Source of the DNA: Arctic95D-9 sp965216705 | GTDB taxonomy: Bacteria; Verrucomicrobiota; Verrucomicrobiia; Verrucomicrobiales; DEV007 | Assembly (NCBI GenBank): GCA_965216705.1 | Contig: OZ244203.1 | Location: 1,426,001-1,490,000 of the forward strand | Direction: 5' to 3' | DNA length: 64,000 nt | Part shown: positions 25,805 through 35,011 of the stretch, piece after piece | How the letters are laid out: every line of letters starts with the position of its first letter | Position numbering within the stretch: the first letter of the stretch is position 1 | The notes under the pieces: model-generated | Told to the model about the DNA's origin: nothing | Databases searched by the model: none | Seen by the model: only the letters and a program-made list of their open reading frames with translations | Position numbers and translations under genes: made by a program

Positions 25805-28200
25805 TGCGCCCAGTTCTCGTTCTCACGGGCCTCTCCCTCATCGGATTGGCCCACTCCACCGGCGTCGCCAAGGAAGATCCGCTGACGCCTTTTCTCGAGA
25901 CCTACTGTCTCGAATGCCACGATGATGTCGTTCAGAAAGGCGACCGCCGCTTTGACGAACTGACCGGAGAAATCACCGATCTCGAGTCGGCGGAAGCCTT
26001 CCAGGAGATTCTCGATCAGCTCAACCTCGCTGAGATGCCTCCCGAGGACGAGAAGCAGCCGCCCGTGGAAGAACTCCAGCACCTCGTCGCCTGGCTGACC
26101 GACTCTCTCGCCGTCGCTCGCGAGGCGGCTCGTGGCCAGGCCGACAACGTGGTCCTGCGCCGCCTCAACCGCACCGAGTATCGCAACACAATTCGGGACC
26201 TGTTCTCGCTCCCGATGGACGACTTTGATCCCACCGCCACCTTCCCACCCGACGACGTCACCGATGGTTTCGACACCGTGGGCGAAGGTCAGGTCACGTC
26301 CGACTACCTGATGCGCAACTATCTCCAAGCCGCCCGCCTCGTCGCTGACAAAGCCGTCCGCCCCGGACCGGAGCCGAAGAAAGTTCACGACCGTGCCGAA
26401 GGAGAGGAGATCATTGGCTCTCACGAATCCCTTCGCCCTGACATTGCCCGACTCACCATCAAGATGCGCCAGCCGCTCGAGATCGCCCGCATTCACAAAG
26501 CGGGTGTTCCCGCCGATGGCGAATACGTGATCCGTTTCAAAGCCAGCGCCTACAATCGCAAGTCCCGCTACGCCGACGAACACCTGCGCTACAACTCGGA
26601 TGAGCCGATGCGCCTCGCCATCAGCATCGATTCACGCGAACAGGGTCCGCTCTCTCACCGCATCATTGGCGAATACGACATTCCCGACGAAGAGCCCACC
26701 GTTTTCGAACACCGGGTCTGGCTCGACGAAGGCTTCAGATTTCGCCTGCACTGGGCAAACGGGCCACACGGCTCCTTCAAGCGCATCATGCGCAAGGTCC
26801 TGCCGAAGTACACCGACGACGCCATCTATCCCTACCGCAATCCCCCGGAAATGTATCTCGGCTCCGGCCCGGAACTGCATGTCTACTGGATGGAAATCGA
26901 GGGCCCCTTCTTCGACGAATGGCCTCCGCCCGGTTTCTCCCGTTACTTCCCCGATCCTCCCGAGCAGCCTGACACGGTCTACTTGAACGAGTCCATCACT
27001 CGTCTCGCCACCAGCGCGTTTCGACGTCCCGTTTCGCAGGAGGAACTGGCTCCCTACTTCGGTCTGGTCGAACGACACCTCGAAGAAACCGGCGATCCCT
27101 GGCACGCCGCCAAGATCGGCATCCGAGCCGTGCTGGCCTCTCCCAGCTTTCTCTATCTTGGAGAAGACGCGCCACCGGAGGGAGCTGATCGCATCAACGC
27201 CTACCAGTTCGCGTCTCGACTCGCTTTCTTTCTCTGGAGTTCCACGCCTGACAACATCCTGCTTTCCGCCGCCCACCAGGGCACGCTGTCGGATCCCACC
27301 GTGCTTCGCGAGCAGATCGATCGCATGCTCAACGATCCGCGTTCCCGCGCCTTCTCCGAGAACTTTCCCGATCAATGGCTGCACCTGAAACAGCTCGGTG
27401 AGATGCCGCCCGACCCGGAGCAGAACCCCGCCTACTACGAGAACAACCTCGAAGCAGCGATGAAGGAAGAGACCTATCAGCTCTTCCGCCATCTGCTCGA
27501 CCACAACGGACCCATCCAGGAGTTCGTGAAGTCCGACTACACCTTCCTCAACGAGGCGCTCGCCAATCACTACGGCATCCCCGGCGTCAACGGCGACACC
27601 TTCCAAAGGGTGTCCCTCCCTGCCGAAAGTCGTCGCGGCGGACTGCTGGGACACGGTAGTGTCTTGACGGTCACCTCCAACGGCGTCGAAACCCAGCCCG
27701 TAGTCCGGGGCGTCTGGATCATGGAGAATCTGTTAGGCACACCGCCGACGCCTCCCCCGCCCGACGTCGAGCCGATCGAACCGGATACCCGAGGTGTCAG
27801 CACGATGCGGGAACTGATGGAGAAACATCGCAACAACCCGACCTGCTTCGAATGTCACCGCAAGATCGATCCACTTGGCCTGGCCATGGAGAACTTCGAC
27901 CACATCGGAGCGTGGCGCGATCGCTACGCCAAGAAGCTGCCGATCGACGCTTCCGGGGAAATGCCTGACGGAACCACCTTCGAAGGCGCCGGGGGCATTC
28001 GTGACTACCTGCTCAACCGTCCCGATCAGTTTGCCCACTGCCTCACCGAAAAGCTGATGGTCTACGGCCTCGGACGTCGTCTAAGCTTCACCGACCAGGA
28101 CGACATCGACCAGATCGTCTCCACCCTCAAGCAGCAGGGCGGCGGTCTCCGTGACCTCGTTCACCTCGTCATTCAAAGCGAACCTTTCCAGAGCAAATGA
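25804..28200 (+). CDS. DUF1592/DUF1588 planctomycete-cytochrome protein (pair 1)
   Basis: A 798-residue exported protein. A signal peptide (RPVLVLTGLSLIGLAHS) precedes a planctomycete-type cytochrome domain with CLECHDD at 35-41, then DUF1587 (LRRLNRTEYRNTIRDLF), DUF1595/DUF1592 (ITRLATSAFRRPVSQEEL, YQFASRLAFFLWSSTPD), DUF1588 and DUF1585 with a second heme-type motif CFECHRKIDPLG at 681-692. Two c-type heme sites on one polypeptide suggest electron transfer at the envelope. Start and stop overlap the flanking genes (TGATG and ATGA), fixing it within the sigma-led operon. Catalytic function unknown for the family. Confidence 0.92.
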   Translation: MRPVLVLTGLSLIGLAHSTGVAKEDPLTPFLETYCLECHDDVVQKGDRRFDELTGEITDLESAEAFQEILDQLNLAEMPPEDEKQPPVEELQHLVAWLTDSLAVAREAARGQADNVVLRRLNRTEYRNTIRDLFSLPMDDFDPTATFPPDDVTDGFDTVGEGQVTSDYLMRNYLQAARLVADKAVRPGPEPKKVHDRAEGEEIIGSHESLRPDIARLTIKMRQPLEIARIHKAGVPADGEYVIRFKASAYNRKSRYADEHLRYNSDEPMRLAISIDSREQGPLSHRIIGEYDIPDEEPTVFEHRVWLDEGFRFRLHWANGPHGSFKRIMRKVLPKYTDDAIYPYRNPPEMYLGSGPELHVYWMEIEGPFFDEWPPPGFSRYFPDPPEQPDTVYLNESITRLATSAFRRPVSQEELAPYFGLVERHLEETGDPWHAAKIGIRAVLASPSFLYLGEDAPPEGADRINAYQFASRLAFFLWSSTPDNILLSAAHQGTLSDPTVLREQIDRMLNDPRSRAFSENFPDQWLHLKQLGEMPPDPEQNPAYYENNLEAAMKEETYQLFRHLLDHNGPIQEFVKSDYTFLNEALANHYGIPGVNGDTFQRVSLPAESRRGGLLGHGSVLTVTSNGVETQPVVRGVWIMENLLGTPPTPPPPDVEPIEPDTRGVSTMRELMEKHRNNPTCFECHRKIDPLGLAMENFDHIGAWRDRYAKKLPIDASGEMPDGTTFEGAGGIRDYLLNRPDQFAHCLTEKLMVYGLGRRLSFTDQDDIDQIVSTLKQQGGGLRDLVHLVIQSEPFQSK

Positions 28201-29201
28201 TCCGACTTTTCCTCAACCTGCTCTTCTGTTGGGCCCTCTTACCCGCCGCGCAGGCGGCACCCAACTTCGTCATTCTCGTCGGTGACGGTATTGGCCGCGA
28301 CTGGATGAGTTGCTACGGCTCCTCTCACCAAACGCCGAACCTCGATGCACTCGCGTCCGACGGCATCCAGTTCACTGTCGCCTGGGGCAGCCCGGACGGC
28401 GCTTCGACTGTGAAGACGCTCACCACAGGCCAGTATCCGCATCGGCATGACTCATCATCCAACGCGGAAAACCGACTGCTCGAAAGTTTGCGCGCGTCAG
28501 GATACGAGACCGCAAGCCTCCATGGAGAACCCGATGCAACCGAACTCGAAGCGACAATTCAACCACTCCTCAAATCGGATCGCTTCTGCCTCTACTACGA
28601 GCTCTCCCATTCGGGGAATGCTCCCACCAGTATTGAAGCCTACACCGAATACGTCGCGTCCGTTGACCAACGCGTGGGCCAGGTTCTCGAGATGACGGAG
28701 GCAGCCGCCCCCATCGTAATCTTCACCAGCAATTCGGCCTCCCGGATCTCCGGCAACATGAACGGCGAGACCTATCCCGAGAGCAAGGGTGTCAACGCCA
28801 ACTGGTCAGTTCACGTCCCCTTGATCGTCAAAGCTCCTGAAATCATCCCGGAGCCGCGCTCCCGCCGAGACCTCATCGATGCCTCCGATCTCTTCCCCAC
28901 TGTCCTCGAATTGGCAGACGTTCCAGTCCGTGATAATCACCCCATCGACGGCAAATCCTTCGTTCCCGTTCTCCGCGGCAGCGACGATCCCTTCGAAAAA
29001 CGCAACTGGATCTACGCTCAGTCCGGCAACTTCCGCATGATGCGGGACTGGCACCACTACATCGACGATGGCGGCGCCTTTCACGACCTCGACAAGGATC
29101 CCTTCCAACGCGAAGAAGTCAGCGTGCAGGACAAGCAGGCGCCCCACCGTCGCGAACGACTCCAGATGATCCTGGACCGTTTTCCCAAAGCCGGAAATTA
29201 G
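28197..29201 (+). CDS. Degenerate sulfatase-like protein lacking the active-site signature
   Basis: A 334-residue exported protein with a signal peptide (MIRLFLNLLFCWALLPAAQA) and the sulfatase fold order (NFVILVGDGIGRDW, TPNLDALASDGIQFT, LTTGQYPHRH, HVPLIVKAPEI, DASDLFPTVLELA). The formylglycine signature is gone: in the alignment to C-x-P-x-R the positions are Gly68, Ala69, Ser70, Thr71, Val72. The later metal motif S-D-H-G is SNSA (178-181). It is also about 150 residues shorter than its neighbours. It is therefore unlikely to cleave sulfate esters by the standard mechanism and may bind substrate, act as a subunit or use other chemistry. It overlaps the DUF1592 stop by 4 bp. Confidence 0.85.
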   Translation: MIRLFLNLLFCWALLPAAQAAPNFVILVGDGIGRDWMSCYGSSHQTPNLDALASDGIQFTVAWGSPDGASTVKTLTTGQYPHRHDSSSNAENRLLESLRASGYETASLHGEPDATELEATIQPLLKSDRFCLYYELSHSGNAPTSIEAYTEYVASVDQRVGQVLEMTEAAAPIVIFTSNSASRISGNMNGETYPESKGVNANWSVHVPLIVKAPEIIPEPRSRRDLIDASDLFPTVLELADVPVRDNHPIDGKSFVPVLRGSDDPFEKRNWIYAQSGNFRMMRDWHHYIDDGGAFHDLDKDPFQREEVSVQDKQAPHRRERLQMILDRFPKAGN

Positions 29202-29384
29202 GCTCCCGCCAGCCTCATACCAGCAGCATGAAACCTATCCGGCTTCACCTCTCCGGTCCGAATCCATTCAAGCAGTCGAAGTAGACGCTGTCCACGTCGC
29301 CCCCTTTTGGTTTCGCGCAGGATATAGATTCAGTTCAAGTGCCAATTGAAGCTGTTCTACTCGACGAACAGGTCCTGGCGCCCT

Positions 29385-30773
29385 CTAAACTAGAAATCCT
29401 TTGATCGGCCCCGACTGATCAATCCCATACTGGTTCAGTTCCTGATCAAACTGACCGTAGTGTTCGATGGGATTCCCGTGATTGTTCAGGTGTGTGGTGT
29501 ACCAGTTACCCAAGGTCTTGTGTCCGGCTTGTCCATAGCCGGGCAACCGGACGTAGTTGCCGAGAAAGTTCATTTTGGCATTTTTGCCGGCCAGCATCAC
29601 GATGGGCTGTTCGATGCCATTGCTGTGGTGAGTCTCGCCGTTCTCGGCCTGATAGGTGATGACGGTGTTGTCGAACATGGTCCCATTGCCTTCGGGCGTG
29701 GCTTTGAAGGCCTCGACCATGGAGGCCATCAGGCGCATGTGATGCCTCCGAATATAGGCGCGCACTTCATCGGCTGATTTCCCGGCGTAGCCCTTCTTGT
29801 GGCCCAGGTTGTGCAGGTTGAGAATACTGCCTTCATCCAGCTCAGGTATACCGGTGTAAGGCGTCCCCAGTGTATCCAGAGTGAAGAGCGCGGAGTTGGT
29901 CAATCCAGCCCGCATCGCGCTGACGAGGATCTTCGCGAAGACTTCCTGCTTCTCCACCGTGGTGCCATCGCCTGACAGATCGGCTTCATTCAACTGAGGG
30001 ATATTCTTCAGGATCTGGTCAGAAATCGCATTGATCTGGCGATCACGATCTTTGATGTCGCCAATCGTCTCGGAGATCTTGGTCATCTTCAAACGCTCAA
30101 GCCCCTCGACGTTGTTGTAGTTGGTCGTCGATAAGTGGCTGAGGTAATCCATCACCAGGGAATCGGCATCAATCTTGGCTTGGGTGCCCGCGTCGTTGGA
30201 CACCGATTTGAAGAGCTCGCGATAGGCCGTCTGCGGATCCGCGTAGGCATAGTTGTAGGCCATTTTCCCCGTGGCGGCCCGACCGGCAACGATGCCGCGA
30301 TTGCTGCCCGCCGTCTGGACTTCGATATGCTGAAAGGGAGACGGATAAAGACGGCCCAACTCCACATCGACCGTTGCCCACTTCATGTTGCCGAGGACGC
30401 GCCTCTCGCCGGTTTTGAACATGCCGAGACAGGCCTGGTTGCCGGCGTGACCGCAGGCAATGCCCTTAGCCGAGAGCCCCTGGATAATGGCCATGTCGTT
30501 CTTGTGGCCGTCGAGAACCGACATCCAATCGGGCAGTTGCTGGCCCGAGAGATCGACGTTCAATGCGTCTTTATTCTCATCCGCTTGCTTTTGCTCACCA
30601 TTGAAGCCCGGCAGCGCCAACTCATGAGGGCGCAGACCGTTGGACTTGGTCATGAAGATGAAGCGAATCGGCGGTTGGCCGGCGCTCGGTTTGGCGAAGG
30701 CGCCCGGCAGCGCAAAGGCGCTCGCTCCCAGAACGGTTGATCGAATGAAGTCTCTTCTCTCCATGGGGTTCAT
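29385..30773 (-). CDS. DUF1552 protein, Tat-exported (pair 2)
   Basis: A 462-residue DUF1552 protein. The leader ERRDFIRSTVLGASAFALPG is a twin-arginine signal. Family phrases include HAGNQACLGMFKTGERR, TVDVELGRLYPSPFQHIEV and VITYQAENGETHHSNG. It is more divergent than the copies at 24536, 46556 and 52214: the usual GYHSLSHHG block is replaced by NLGHKKGYAGKSADEV and the terminal part differs. It follows its DUF1592-type partner with only three bases between the partner's stop and its ATG. Function unestablished; probably works with that cytochrome protein. Confidence 0.88.
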   Translation of the reverse strand: MNPMERRDFIRSTVLGASAFALPGAFAKPSAGQPPIRFIFMTKSNGLRPHELALPGFNGEQKQADENKDALNVDLSGQQLPDWMSVLDGHKNDMAIIQGLSAKGIACGHAGNQACLGMFKTGERRVLGNMKWATVDVELGRLYPSPFQHIEVQTAGSNRGIVAGRAATGKMAYNYAYADPQTAYRELFKSVSNDAGTQAKIDADSLVMDYLSHLSTTNYNNVEGLERLKMTKISETIGDIKDRDRQINAISDQILKNIPQLNEADLSGDGTTVEKQEVFAKILVSAMRAGLTNSALFTLDTLGTPYTGIPELDEGSILNLHNLGHKKGYAGKSADEVRAYIRRHHMRLMASMVEAFKATPEGNGTMFDNTVITYQAENGETHHSNGIEQPIVMLAGKNAKMNFLGNYVRLPGYGQAGHKTLGNWYTTHLNNHGNPIEHYGQFDQELNQYGIDQSGPIKGFLV

Positions 30774-30776
30774 TGG

Positions 30777-33320
30777 TTATTTCCGGTAAATGAATGAGTC
30801 AGAAGTCAAAAGGGAGACGATGACAGCATTGAAACTGCCGCCGCTTTCGAGGTAGGCCTGATCAGCTGCGATCAGGGTTTGGGAATCGGAAAGCATTTCG
30901 TTCCGGCCCATGAAAAAACGAAAGGCGTGTCGGATGATGGACTGGCGGACGCGATCAGCCTTCGCGAGGCGTTCGATCAGATCGAGCGCATCGGTGACTT
31001 CACCATCGAGGCCGCTGTCCCCCGTTCCGCTAAGGTAGCCGGTCGTATCGAGCGGCACCGTCTTATAGGTATTGCGGGTGTAAGGACCGTCATCGGGCGC
31101 TTCGGTGATCAAGTGCTCGGGGTATTCGAGTTCCTCATCCTGCCGGAATCGGCCGAAGTCGTCATACATCTCAAAAGCGTAGCCAAGCGGGTTCATGCTT
31201 TCATGACACTTCCAGCAGGATTCCGCCTTGGTCTTGTCATGGAGACGCTGGCGCAGGGTCTTGTTGTGATCCTCGGGGATCGCGGCATCGACGCTGATCG
31301 GCACGTCCGGGATAAAGCCTGCGAGCAGTTTCTCGCGGATCCATTTTCCGCGCACGACGGGATCGGTGCTGGTGTTGAGCGAATGAGCGGTGAGCCAGGT
31401 CGGATGCGTCAGAATCCCCATGCGGTTCGGGATCTCGAAGGGTTGTTCGGCAACGTAGGACCAGGTGTTGTGGTCGATGTTGAACATATTCGTGCGATTC
31501 TTCGCCATCATGCCATCGCGCACCGGGATCCGAATATGGGGGGTGTACCGGCTCGGATAAATGATGGGTTCCCCCTCCAGTGGAATCGATTTCATGAGAC
31601 GGTCGATCTCGGCGACCACCTCCTGGTCCATTCCCCCGCGACTGTTGATACCGAATTGAACGTCCAGATCAAGCCGGTAGGCCTCCCAGAATTCCTTAGG
31701 TTTCATCTCCTGGTAGTCGCCCGCCATCTTTTCCAGAAGACGTTTCCGTTCGGCGAGAATCTTCTGCGCCTCTTCGTTGTCGCCGTTGTGATAGAGGTAA
31801 AAGCGATTGCTGGTCAGCAGCTCTTGAAAGACGCTCTCATCCTTCGCGAGAATGCGATCCACCATCAGGTCGGCTTCGTTGATCATCTGCCGGATCGCCA
31901 GTTCGTGACTGTTTCGATTTTCCCGATGGGTTGCGCCTTCGAAGCGCTTGTTGTCTTTGAAGATCTGATAGGCTTTTGAGTAACCAAAGAACTCGCGAAA
32001 GAAACGCAGCTTGGCCGGTTGCAAAGTCGAGTATCCCCGGGTCCGGGCCGTGGGAGTGCGATCGTCAATCAGCGTTTTGCCTCCCGGCGACGCCAAGAGG
32101 CGCTCAATGTGCTTCTGGTATTGCTGCTTCGTCTGGAGCTGATCCCTCTCCGCCGCCAATTTCAGCAGTTTGTCTGGCCCCCTTTCGGTCAGGGCGTAGG
32201 CGATCGCATAGCTCGCCTCTCGGCTGGAAAGGCGTCTGCGTCCGTGTTCGTCCTCCGGTCCTTCGCCGAGTTCGCTGCGATAGAGGAAATCGGGTTGCAG
32301 CAGAACAGCCATCAGCATTCGCTTGAGACCTTCGGTATTGCCGACTTTCGCTATCGATTCCTGCAAGAGGTCGAGGCAGCCTGACAACTCGTTTGGGTTG
32401 GGTTCCCGATCGTAAACCAGGGCGTATTGATGAAGAATCGCCGCCTTCATTTCCGCTTCTTCGGGCGGTGTTGACTGAGTCGTGATCGTCAGAAAAGGGG
32501 CGTCGATATTCGCTTCCTTTTTTGCCGCTTCTTTTGCCTCCTTGATATCGTTTTCCACCTTGGCGAGTTCCTCCCTGAAGCCAGGAAGAAAGGGATGGTT
32601 TGGATTACTGCTTTCGTAGTCGGTGATGCGGGATCGAATTGCCTCACGCTTTGACTCTGCAGCTTTTAACTTCTCCGGTGAGATAATACCGAGCTGATGA
32701 TCGGCGATGGCCTTGGCGTTGGCCAGCATGGTGACGAAGTGATCGCCCCCAGCCAGCTTGTTGTCGTAGTCGCGCACTCCGGAGACGTCCGGTAGGTGCA
32801 TCGGGTTCATGATCTCGAGCTCCGCAGTGGCTCCCCCAACGATGCTCTGAATCTTGCGATCAAAGATGTAGGGCGAAATCAGCCATCGGCGGGCCGGCGA
32901 AAATGGCTTGTCCGTGATCTCACCGGAAAAGAGGGTGTCGTGATCCACATAGTTGCCAAATTCCGGCTCGTGGAGTTTTTCTCTGAACTCAGACTTCGCG
33001 CCGAGAGACGCGAAGCTCTCACTGACCCACGCCAGGAGTTGTTCTTTTTCAGCAGCGGTCAGTGGCTCCTCATCTTTCGGTGGCATCTGAGAGAGGTAGA
33101 CCTGCTCTTCGATCCGGTTGAGCAGTTCGAGCCTGGCATCCGGGGACAACTCAGGGAGGGCAAACAGATCGACGTCCCCTTTCTGGACCAGGTCATCATG
33201 GCAGCTGTAACAATGACGATCGAGGATCGCATCGACTTCAGGACTGATCCCGGCTTGAGCACCCACTCCAGCCAACAGAAGCATCCCGGCCCATAGGGTT
33301 TTTATCATGATCCCTTTCAT
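30777..33320 (-). CDS. DUF1588-type planctomycete-cytochrome protein with coiled coil (pair 2)
   Basis: An 847-residue exported protein. Signal peptide about 5-23 (TLWAGMLLLAGVGAQA); a second ATG at 33308 preceded by AAAGGG may be the actual start. CYSCHDD at 37-43 is the first heme-type motif; a charged helical stretch with heptad character lies at about 215-275 (LKAAESKREAIRSRITDYE, ELAKVENDIKEAKEAAKK); DUF1588-like and DUF1585-like regions follow with CWKCHESMNPLGYAFE as second heme motif. It lacks the DUF1587 block seen in the other three copies. Located between a membrane anti-sigma-like gene and DUF1552, in an operon led by an ECF factor. Confidence 0.87.
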   Translation of the reverse strand: MKGIMIKTLWAGMLLLAGVGAQAGISPEVDAILDRHCYSCHDDLVQKGDVDLFALPELSPDARLELLNRIEEQVYLSQMPPKDEEPLTAAEKEQLLAWVSESFASLGAKSEFREKLHEPEFGNYVDHDTLFSGEITDKPFSPARRWLISPYIFDRKIQSIVGGATAELEIMNPMHLPDVSGVRDYDNKLAGGDHFVTMLANAKAIADHQLGIISPEKLKAAESKREAIRSRITDYESSNPNHPFLPGFREELAKVENDIKEAKEAAKKEANIDAPFLTITTQSTPPEEAEMKAAILHQYALVYDREPNPNELSGCLDLLQESIAKVGNTEGLKRMLMAVLLQPDFLYRSELGEGPEDEHGRRRLSSREASYAIAYALTERGPDKLLKLAAERDQLQTKQQYQKHIERLLASPGGKTLIDDRTPTARTRGYSTLQPAKLRFFREFFGYSKAYQIFKDNKRFEGATHRENRNSHELAIRQMINEADLMVDRILAKDESVFQELLTSNRFYLYHNGDNEEAQKILAERKRLLEKMAGDYQEMKPKEFWEAYRLDLDVQFGINSRGGMDQEVVAEIDRLMKSIPLEGEPIIYPSRYTPHIRIPVRDGMMAKNRTNMFNIDHNTWSYVAEQPFEIPNRMGILTHPTWLTAHSLNTSTDPVVRGKWIREKLLAGFIPDVPISVDAAIPEDHNKTLRQRLHDKTKAESCWKCHESMNPLGYAFEMYDDFGRFRQDEELEYPEHLITEAPDDGPYTRNTYKTVPLDTTGYLSGTGDSGLDGEVTDALDLIERLAKADRVRQSIIRHAFRFFMGRNEMLSDSQTLIAADQAYLESGGSFNAVIVSLLTSDSFIYRK

Positions 33321-33369
33321 TGTGAGTTTAATCGCTGCGATCTATGTCCTGGCAGGCAGAGCATTTGCC

Positions 33370-34284
33370 TCAGTCCTGAATGAGCGCCTCTTCCGCTGAG
33401 GCGATCCTAGCCTCCACCCCATCGATGTAGCGTGCGGCACCAGCAGACGTCTCAGGCAGCTGGCTGGCTACGATCGAAAAAACGATGGTTTTCGTGCCTG
33501 CCGGAAGATCCATCCTCACCCTCCTCTTGCGCCACTCGTTCAACTCTGCCGGAAGGAGCACACCCCTTCGAGCACTGCTGCTGGCCGGGTCGTTCAGTTT
33601 CCCGGTGGTGCCGCTGATCTCGTCGGCGTCCATCGTGAAGGCCTCTGTTAACAGCCACATGGCGCAGGGATCAACGCCGTCGTAAAAAAAGGAGGCGGAA
33701 AATTCCACCACTGCGTCCTCGTCCAGATCCAGATGACTCACGTCCACGATTTGTTCGATACGCGTAGGGCGGCCACCATCCGCCGTTCCTACTCTCAGCA
33801 TCGAGCTGCCCTGCCTCGGCGAAAAAGAAGAATCTCCTGATGAGATCAGATGGGAAGGATCCCCCACCCACTGATTCAAAGTACGGGGCATCATGCCGGG
33901 TACCGGGGTCGTCGTTTCTTCAAAACCAGGATCTACCAAAGGAACCGGGAGATGCGATCGCTCGGCTATTTTCGGCACCGCGTAGGCCCATACCGCCGAG
34001 GTCATCAACCCACCCAGTAGGAGTCCGATAGCCGCCGCCGCCGCGAGCGGCTGAAAACGGCGCTTCGGTGAGGACGCCATCGAGAAACTTGGCGAGTCGA
34101 TAGTTTCCTCTGACGTGGACGGGGAAAGCATCACGCGGAGGTCCTGAGATTCTTCCAGGTACCCGACGAAAGCCGCCTGAAATTCGGGATCACTGTCGAG
34201 GCGTTGCGCCAACGCCGTTTTCTCCTCAGCGGACAACTCGTCCGTGAGGTAGCGCTCAATGAGGTCGATATCGGATTCTGTCAT
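33370..34284 (-). CDS. Membrane anti-sigma-like protein with beta-sandwich ectodomain
   Basis: A 304-residue single-pass protein. The N-terminal cytosolic segment (DLIERYLTDELSAEEKTALAQRLDS) is the short helical type seen in anti-sigma partners in PVC bacteria; a transmembrane helix lies at about 79-101; the outer region (about 120-300) looks like a beta-sandwich binding domain (GSSMLRVGTADGG, VVEFSASFFYDGVDP, RKRRVRMDLPAGTKTIV). No FecR domain is seen. Its ATG overlaps the sigma-factor stop by 4 bp. It could sense a ligand outside the cell and control the coupled sigma factor; the ligand is unknown. Confidence 0.75.
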   Translation of the reverse strand: MTESDIDLIERYLTDELSAEEKTALAQRLDSDPEFQAAFVGYLEESQDLRVMLSPSTSEETIDSPSFSMASSPKRRFQPLAAAAAIGLLLGGLMTSAVWAYAVPKIAERSHLPVPLVDPGFEETTTPVPGMMPRTLNQWVGDPSHLISSGDSSFSPRQGSSMLRVGTADGGRPTRIEQIVDVSHLDLDEDAVVEFSASFFYDGVDPCAMWLLTEAFTMDADEISGTTGKLNDPASSSARRGVLLPAELNEWRKRRVRMDLPAGTKTIVFSIVASQLPETSAGAARYIDGVEARIASAEEALIQD

Positions 34285-34814
34285 GGGGTCGGTAATTCGT
34301 TTTCCAGGCAGTGGCGAAGCGCGAGGCGAATGCGATAGAGACTCTTGCGTACGGCTGCCTCGCTCATCCGGCGACGCTCCGCGAGACCGGAAAGGCTGAG
34401 TTCTTCCGTGTAGCGTCCGGCAATCAAATCCCGTGACCTCTGGGGTAATTTACCCAGGCAGGTTTCGAGCCGGGCCCGGCGCTCCCCTCGCTCCGCCTGT
34501 TGCGCGGGGGTTTGCACCTGTTCAAAGCTGTCCGCGACACTGTCGTAGAGCAGCGCATCCTCCGTCGCGATTTCACGTCCGGTTTTGCGGAGCAACTGAA
34601 GGACCTCGAGCCGGACGATTCCGCGGCACCAGGCGATCGCCGATTTATCGGCTGAAAACGTGTCGGCTTTGCGCGTGATCACGACATAGGCACTCTGCAC
34701 CGCATCCTCCGCCAACGCATGATCGCGGAGCAGCGCGTAGGCATAGGCCACCAACGCGTCGTGAAAACCGAACGCGGCTTTGAGCAGATCGTCTTTGGAC
34801 AGTTCGTCGGACAT
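34281..34814 (-). CDS. ECF-type RNA polymerase sigma factor
   Basis: A 177-residue sigma-70 family factor. Region 2 is recognisable as FHDALVAYAYALLRDHALAEDAVQSAYV with DKSAIAWCRGIVRLEVLQLLRK, and region 4 as LGKLPQRSRDLIAGRYTEELSLSGLAERRRMSEAAVRKSLYRIR. It is the first gene of a leftward operon (sigma, membrane partner, DUF1588-type cytochrome, DUF1552) that converges on the rightward sigma-led operon at 19080-29201. A perfect 11-bp palindrome lies about 125 bp upstream of its start. Regulon unknown; autoregulation of its own operon is likely by analogy. Confidence 0.88.
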   Translation of the reverse strand: MSDELSKDDLLKAAFGFHDALVAYAYALLRDHALAEDAVQSAYVVITRKADTFSADKSAIAWCRGIVRLEVLQLLRKTGREIATEDALLYDSVADSFEQVQTPAQQAERGERRARLETCLGKLPQRSRDLIAGRYTEELSLSGLAERRRMSEAAVRKSLYRIRLALRHCLENELPTP

Positions 34815-34936
34815 GTTGAGTTAATCTGGAGGAGCTGACCTTCGACGGACAACCCGCTCCAGGAAGTATCAGCAGCAGCGGACAAAAGCGGGACAACTTT
34901 TTGTGAAAAAATGGAAAGACGTCCTTTTGGCTGAGC

Positions 34937-34969
34937 CAACAGGGTTAGGTCATCCACTTAACCCTGTTG
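34937..34969. promoter_or_regulatory. Perfect 11-bp palindrome, possible operator or hairpin
   Basis: CAACAGGGTTA (34937-34947) and TAACCCTGTTG (34959-34969) are perfect inverted copies around an 11-nt loop, upstream of the leftward sigma-factor gene. There is no adjacent T-tract in either direction, so an operator or mRNA leader hairpin is at least as likely as a terminator. Confidence 0.4.
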
Positions 34970-35011
34970 AGTCGTGACATCAGCAAGACAACCTACAAGG
35001 CTGCCGCCTCT

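Noticed and set aside
28197..29201. Calling the sulfatase-like gene a pseudogene
   Set aside because: The frame is intact with signal peptide and coupled start; only catalytic residues are lost, so divergence is a better description.
34937..34969. Factor-independent terminator
   Set aside because: Neither flank has a T-run directly after the stem; the nearest six-T tract on the minus strand is more than 20 bases away.
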